DNA of 8,767 bases from UBA4661 sp002405405 (GTDB taxonomy: Bacteria > Bacteroidota > Ignavibacteria > Kapaibacteriales > UBA4661), in NCBI GenBank assembly GCA_036847245.1, contig DAIUAL010000142.1, positions 1 through 8,767 on the forward strand, read 5' to 3'. Below the pieces are notes generated by a model, which saw only the letters and a program-made list of their open reading frames with translations, did not search any database and was not told the DNA's origin. Shown piece by piece: positions 6,847-8,767 of the stretch; position 1 is the stretch's first letter; every line of letters starts with the position of its first letter. The position numbers and the translations under genes are program-made.

Positions 6847-7325
6847 AAAAAAATACACAAAGAATGAATTAAAAATCGTGCGATGATAATGCCTGCAATA
6901 ATGGAAGATGCGCAGTGCATTTCTTAGCACAAGAGAGGAAGAATGGATCTATAGGCGGAAGAGCAACTATGAACAATGATTGTGATTTATTGTTTGATTT
7001 GAAACTGTCAAAACAGCATTGCACTGTTTCAACGGTAAAAACAAGAGCAAAGTTCCAGTAGGAAGCCATGTATTGTTTTTTTACGATTTCAAAGGAAGTA
7101 CGAGACAGAAGAAAAAAGTTCTTTCATCATGTCAAGCAAACAGAATCAATCAATCATGCAGAAAGGGAGAGTGTAGAAAGAAGAAGTACTTTTGCTATAT
7201 GGATCAAAATAGAACACTTTGCAGAGCCATATTGCATGTGTGCAATTTAGAACGAAGAAACATGAATACGCAACGAGAAAAAGCAAAATGATTTGTTAAA
7301 TACATTTTTTTTTCAGTGTTTGGGT

Positions 7326-7393
7326 AAAAATCAAAACGCACTGTCCGATTTTCCTACATTTTTAGGGTTTATCAGACAGTGCGTGATTTTTTT
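7326..7393. terminator. Strong bidirectional terminator next to the gamma-glutamyltransferase gene
   Basis: ACGCACTGTC (7336-7345) pairs perfectly with GACAGTGCGT (7375-7384). An outer helix, AAAAATC (7326-7332) with GATTTTT (7385-7391), extends it past a three-base A bulge, and GAT/ATC (7347-7349/7371-7373) extends it inward past one mismatch. T runs follow on both strands. On the minus strand it lies about 40 bases after the gamma-glutamyltransferase stop and is its likely terminator. On the plus strand it could end a transcript from the gene-poor region. Confidence 0.85.
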
Positions 7394-7433
7394 CTCTATA
7401 GTTGACTATTGTACTCTGATATATTGAAGGTGT

Positions 7434-8767
7434 TTACCATCCAATAGATTGTCCATCTTTGCGTGATTCGGATGCTCCAAAATAGACTCCAGTCTTTGGA
7501 TCACGCATAATGCACTGATAACCACCGTACACATCCATCGAGAATTTCACTTTATGCCCCATCTTCATGAGTTCGCGGACTGTTTCGTAACTAAAACCGC
7601 TTTCCAATTCAATAGTACCACCATCAGTCATTTTTTCGCCGCCGGTTGGTTCTGTCGAACCGGCATGAGAAATACGTGGCGCATCACCTGCTTCTTGGGT
7701 GTTCATACCGAAATCAACAATGTTCATCACGATTTGTACATGCCCGAGTGGCTGGAATTCACCACCCATCACACCAAAGGACATAATCGGTTCACCATCT
7801 TTGGTCATGAAAGCAGGAATAATCGTTTGAAAAGGACGCTTGCGTGGTTGATAGGTATTGTTTTGCCCCTCTTCGAGTGAGAATAACTCACCACGGTCTT
7901 GCAAAATAAACCCGAGTGAATCGGGCGTCATACCTGAACCCATGCCACGAAAATTACTTTGAATGAGCGACACCATCATACCACTCGAATCAGCAACCGT
8001 CATATAAATCGTATCACTGTCTTTGAGCGCAGGATTACCTGCATCATAACTACGTCCGGCGCGATTATCACTAATCAATTTTTTTCGTTCTTTCGCATAT
8101 GCCTTGTCGATTAATCCCTTAACCGGAATTTTAGCAAAAGCGGGATCGGCATAGTATTTGGCACGATCTTCAAAAGCAAGTTTTTTTGCTTCGGCGAAGT
8201 AGTGTACATGTTCTTTACTACCGTATTGAATTTTACTGAAGTCATATTGTTCGAGAATATTCAGCATTTGCAGTGCGGCAATCCCTTGTGAATTCGGTGG
8301 TAATTCCCATACATCATAACCACGATAATTGGTCGAAACGGGCTCCACCCACTCACTCGTATGAGCTGCCATATCTTCGTAACTAAGAAAGCCTCCATTC
8401 CGCTTCATATAACGATCAATCGTTCGCGCGATACTCCCTTTATAAAATTCATCGCGACCTTTCGTAGCAATTTTTTCCAGTGTATTTGCCAAATATGGAT
8501 TTGTCCACATCTGCCCCTTAACAGGTCCTTTACCATTCTTTGTAAAAATCTCCGTAAAGTTCTGATACTTCGACAAAGTTGGCACCGAACGACTCCAATA
8601 GTATGCAATAATTTCACTCACAGGAAATCCTTCGCGAGCATAATGAATTGCCGGAGCAAGCACCTCGGTCATTGGCTTTTTACCGAATTTTTTGTGTAAT
8701 TCAAACCAACCAGCAACCGCGCCGGGTACACTGACAGGTAGCGGTCCATGCGGTGGAATACTTTTGA
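7434..8767 (-). CDS. Gamma-glutamyltransferase family protein (N-terminus beyond the right edge)
   Basis: N-terminal nucleophile hydrolase that moves or hydrolyses gamma-glutamyl groups, typically from glutathione, usually exported. The frame is open to the window edge: before the Met codon at 8672 there are 31 more residues containing PLPVSVPGAVAGW, a family hallmark, so 443 residues are visible of a probable 550-580. These cover most of the large subunit and the whole small subunit. The autocleavage and catalytic Thr is visible residue 252 (ACG at 8012-8010), in DSDTIYMTVAD, followed by SLIQSNFRGMGSGM, then the RPFQTIIPAF and SFGVMGGEFQPLGH segments and DFGMNTQEAGDAPR. The classical Ser-Ser pair after KRPL in the E. 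coli enzyme is Gln-Thr here, as in GGT-like paralogues of less certain substrate. The signal peptide and the substrate-binding Arg lie outside the window. A bidirectional terminator follows. The family is sure; true glutathione activity is not. Confidence 0.94.
   Translation of the reverse strand, partial: KSIPPHGPLPVSVPGAVAGWFELHKKFGKKPMTEVLAPAIHYAREGFPVSEIIAYYWSRSVPTLSKYQNFTEIFTKNGKGPVKGQMWTNPYLANTLEKIATKGRDEFYKGSIARTIDRYMKRNGGFLSYEDMAAHTSEWVEPVSTNYRGYDVWELPPNSQGIAALQMLNILEQYDFSKIQYGSKEHVHYFAEAKKLAFEDRAKYYADPAFAKIPVKGLIDKAYAKERKKLISDNRAGRSYDAGNPALKDSDTIYMTVADSSGMMVSLIQSNFRGMGSGMTPDSLGFILQDRGELFSLEEGQNNTYQPRKRPFQTIIPAFMTKDGEPIMSFGVMGGEFQPLGHVQIVMNIVDFGMNTQEAGDAPRISHAGSTEPTGGEKMTDGGTIELESGFSYETVRELMKMGHKVKFSMDVYGGYQCIMRDPKTGVYFGASESRKDGQSIGW

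Larger units (their letters stand above)
6835..7433. other. Long gene-poor region with inverted repeats
   Basis: About 600 bases without a supported gene, lying upstream of the zinc-motif gene and downstream of the gamma-glutamyltransferase gene (both minus strand). The plus strand is A-rich and purine-rich from about 7085 to 7290. Small inverted repeats: AACAAT (6972-6977) with ATTGTT (6989-6994); TTGAAAC (6999-7005) with GTTTCAA (7026-7032); ATTGCA (7231-7236) with TGCAAT (7241-7246). A strong hairpin at 7336-7384 is listed separately. Open frames at 7019-7291 and 7068-7250 on the plus strand show no recognisable protein pattern. The region may hold the zinc-motif gene's promoter and leader, or a small RNA ending at the hairpin; neither is demonstrated. 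Confidence 0.5.

Noticed and set aside
6495..6930. Extended or alternative minus-strand frames around the zinc-motif gene
   Set aside because: The frame 6495-6920 is a shifted shadow. The extension of the real frame from 6834 to 6930 has no ribosome binding site and reads as random sequence.
7019..7291. Plus-strand frames of 90 and 60 codons in the gene-poor region
   Set aside because: Composition follows the A-rich DNA, no motif is visible, and only a weak GGAAG lies too close to the ATG at 7068.
7554..8699. Several frames antisense or out of phase with gamma-glutamyltransferase
   Set aside because: The GGT frame is continuous with all family motifs, so these are shadows.
1..8767. CRISPR array, insertion sequence, tRNA/rRNA, toxin-antitoxin or defence genes
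   Set aside because: No regularly spaced direct repeats, transposase, integrase, structural RNA pattern or known defence motifs were seen on either strand.

Overview
The window looks like an ordinary chromosomal stretch from a flagellated bacterium, most likely in the wider Bacteroidota/Chlorobiota/Ignavibacteriota/Kapaibacteriota group. This placement is an inference. It rests on most genes lacking a Shine-Dalgarno sequence, a promoter candidate before nadE with a TAnnTTTG-like -7 element, a signal peptide likely cut just before a Gln, and moderate A+T content. A 16S sequence or conserved marker genes would be needed to confirm it.

Layout, left to right. A core-type flagellin gene enters from the left edge on the minus strand and starts at 749. 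It is easy to miss because it has no stop inside the window. A long divergent gap (750-1263) separates it from a plus-strand gene for an exported protein made almost entirely of seven 34-residue TPR units, closed by a good intrinsic terminator. Next comes a plus-strand run: a single-domain nitrilase-superfamily amidohydrolase, a GT-B glycosyltransferase 30 bases further on, then, after a 111-base gap with its own promoter candidate, a long-form glutamine-dependent NAD+ synthetase (nadE) followed by a terminator. On the minus strand follow a small basic protein with a four-cysteine zinc-binding motif, a gene-poor stretch of about 600 bases rich in small inverted repeats, and the 3' three quarters of a gamma-glutamyltransferase gene that runs off the right edge.

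How the genes relate: the hydrolase and glycosyltransferase are close enough to share a transcript. The hydrolase and the N-terminal half of NadE have the same nitrilase fold and Glu-Lys-Cys triad but serve different chemistry: release of an amide, and ammonia supply for NAD+ synthesis. The gamma-glutamyltransferase would act on glutathione-like peptides or gamma-glutamyl compounds. No single pathway joins the genes, and I see no CRISPR array, transposon, integrase, toxin-antitoxin or defence system. I do not find convincing evidence of a new biological system. The parts least explained by known families are the zinc-motif protein with its long leader region and the exported TPR protein.
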